Assembly: GCA_963556255.1 (NCBI GenBank)
Contig: OY744614.1
Location: forward strand, 38,833,157-38,897,156
From: Allolobophora icterica
Taxonomy: Eukaryota; Annelida; Clitellata; Crassiclitellata; Lumbricidae
Direction: 5' to 3'
DNA length: 64,000 bases
Shown here one piece after another: positions 63,836 to 64,000 of this stretch. Under the pieces are notes generated by a model. That model made no database searches. It was given only the letters and a program-made list of their open reading frames with translations, and was not told where the DNA came from. Each line of letters opens with the position of its first letter. The stretch's first letter is position 1. The position numbers and the translations under genes were made by a program.

Positions 63836-64000
63836 TGACTGATTTGTGCAATCGCCTGGTAATGCAGACAGCATAGGTTTGAGCCTTCCATGAGAAAATT
63901 ACTTGTAGAGCTTTGAGTAAGTGCTTCACACTCAGCTGCTCAGTACCAACAATCGATCCTTGTTCATTAGATAGTAGTGCTTAATAAATATAGACCAATA
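63836..64000 (+). mobile_element. tRNA-derived SINE, type 3, cut by window end
   Basis: GCAATCGCCTGGTAATGCAG...ATAGGTTTGAGCCTTCC is the head and B box. It is followed by TTTGAGTAAGTGCTTCACAC, CAACAATCGATCCTTGTTC, ATTAGATAGTAGTGC and TTAATAAATA. The tail reaches the window edge. Confidence 0.78.

Overview
The window is animal nuclear DNA, A+T-rich and full of repeats. The evidence is multi-exon genes with GT-AG introns, tRNA-derived SINEs, L2/CR1-type LINE remnants, hAT-like miniature elements and long micro- and minisatellites. The proteins (a CLASP orthologue and a C1q/collagen protein) and the repeat style suggest a non-vertebrate metazoan, probably marine. The species cannot be fixed from sequence alone.

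Layout. 1-13.7 kb holds no host gene I can support. It contains simple repeats, SINE and LINE fragments, a 2.1-kb two-part minisatellite (3728-5870), a near-perfect palindrome, a CR1/L2-type LINE with reverse transcriptase motifs (8150-9690), and long ATGT/ACAT arrays. 13775-16167 (+) is a three-exon gene for a secreted C1q-domain protein with a short collagen stretch, C1QL/cerebellin-like; its introns carry a hAT-like MITE, a SINE and large tetranucleotide arrays. 16.2-25.3 kb is again repeats: three hAT-like elements with 8-bp target duplications, an L2-like LINE end and several SINEs. One of these, 904 bp long (18283-19186), has arrays of the hexamer CAAGAC next to both ends and sits inside a SINE.

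From 25366 to 63050 the minus strand carries most of one gene, the microtubule plus-end protein CLASP. Thirty-four exons were reconstructed. Every intron is GT-AG, every codon phase joins, and the reading frame is open for 1320 residues to a TAG stop. The start codon and the first TOG residues lie beyond the right edge. The exons give the rest of TOG1, TOG2, a Ser/Arg-rich linker, TOG3 and the C-terminal CLIP-interacting region. The usual SxIP motif is not seen in the exons found. The introns are packed with SINEs, L2-like 3' ends and minisatellites.

The two genes have no evident functional link: one product is extracellular, the other cytoskeletal. The main interest is the mobile DNA: nested insertions with readable target duplications, and SINEs that share their 3' tail with L2-like LINEs in the same window. 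Comparisons with human proteins were made from memory of those families, not from a search.
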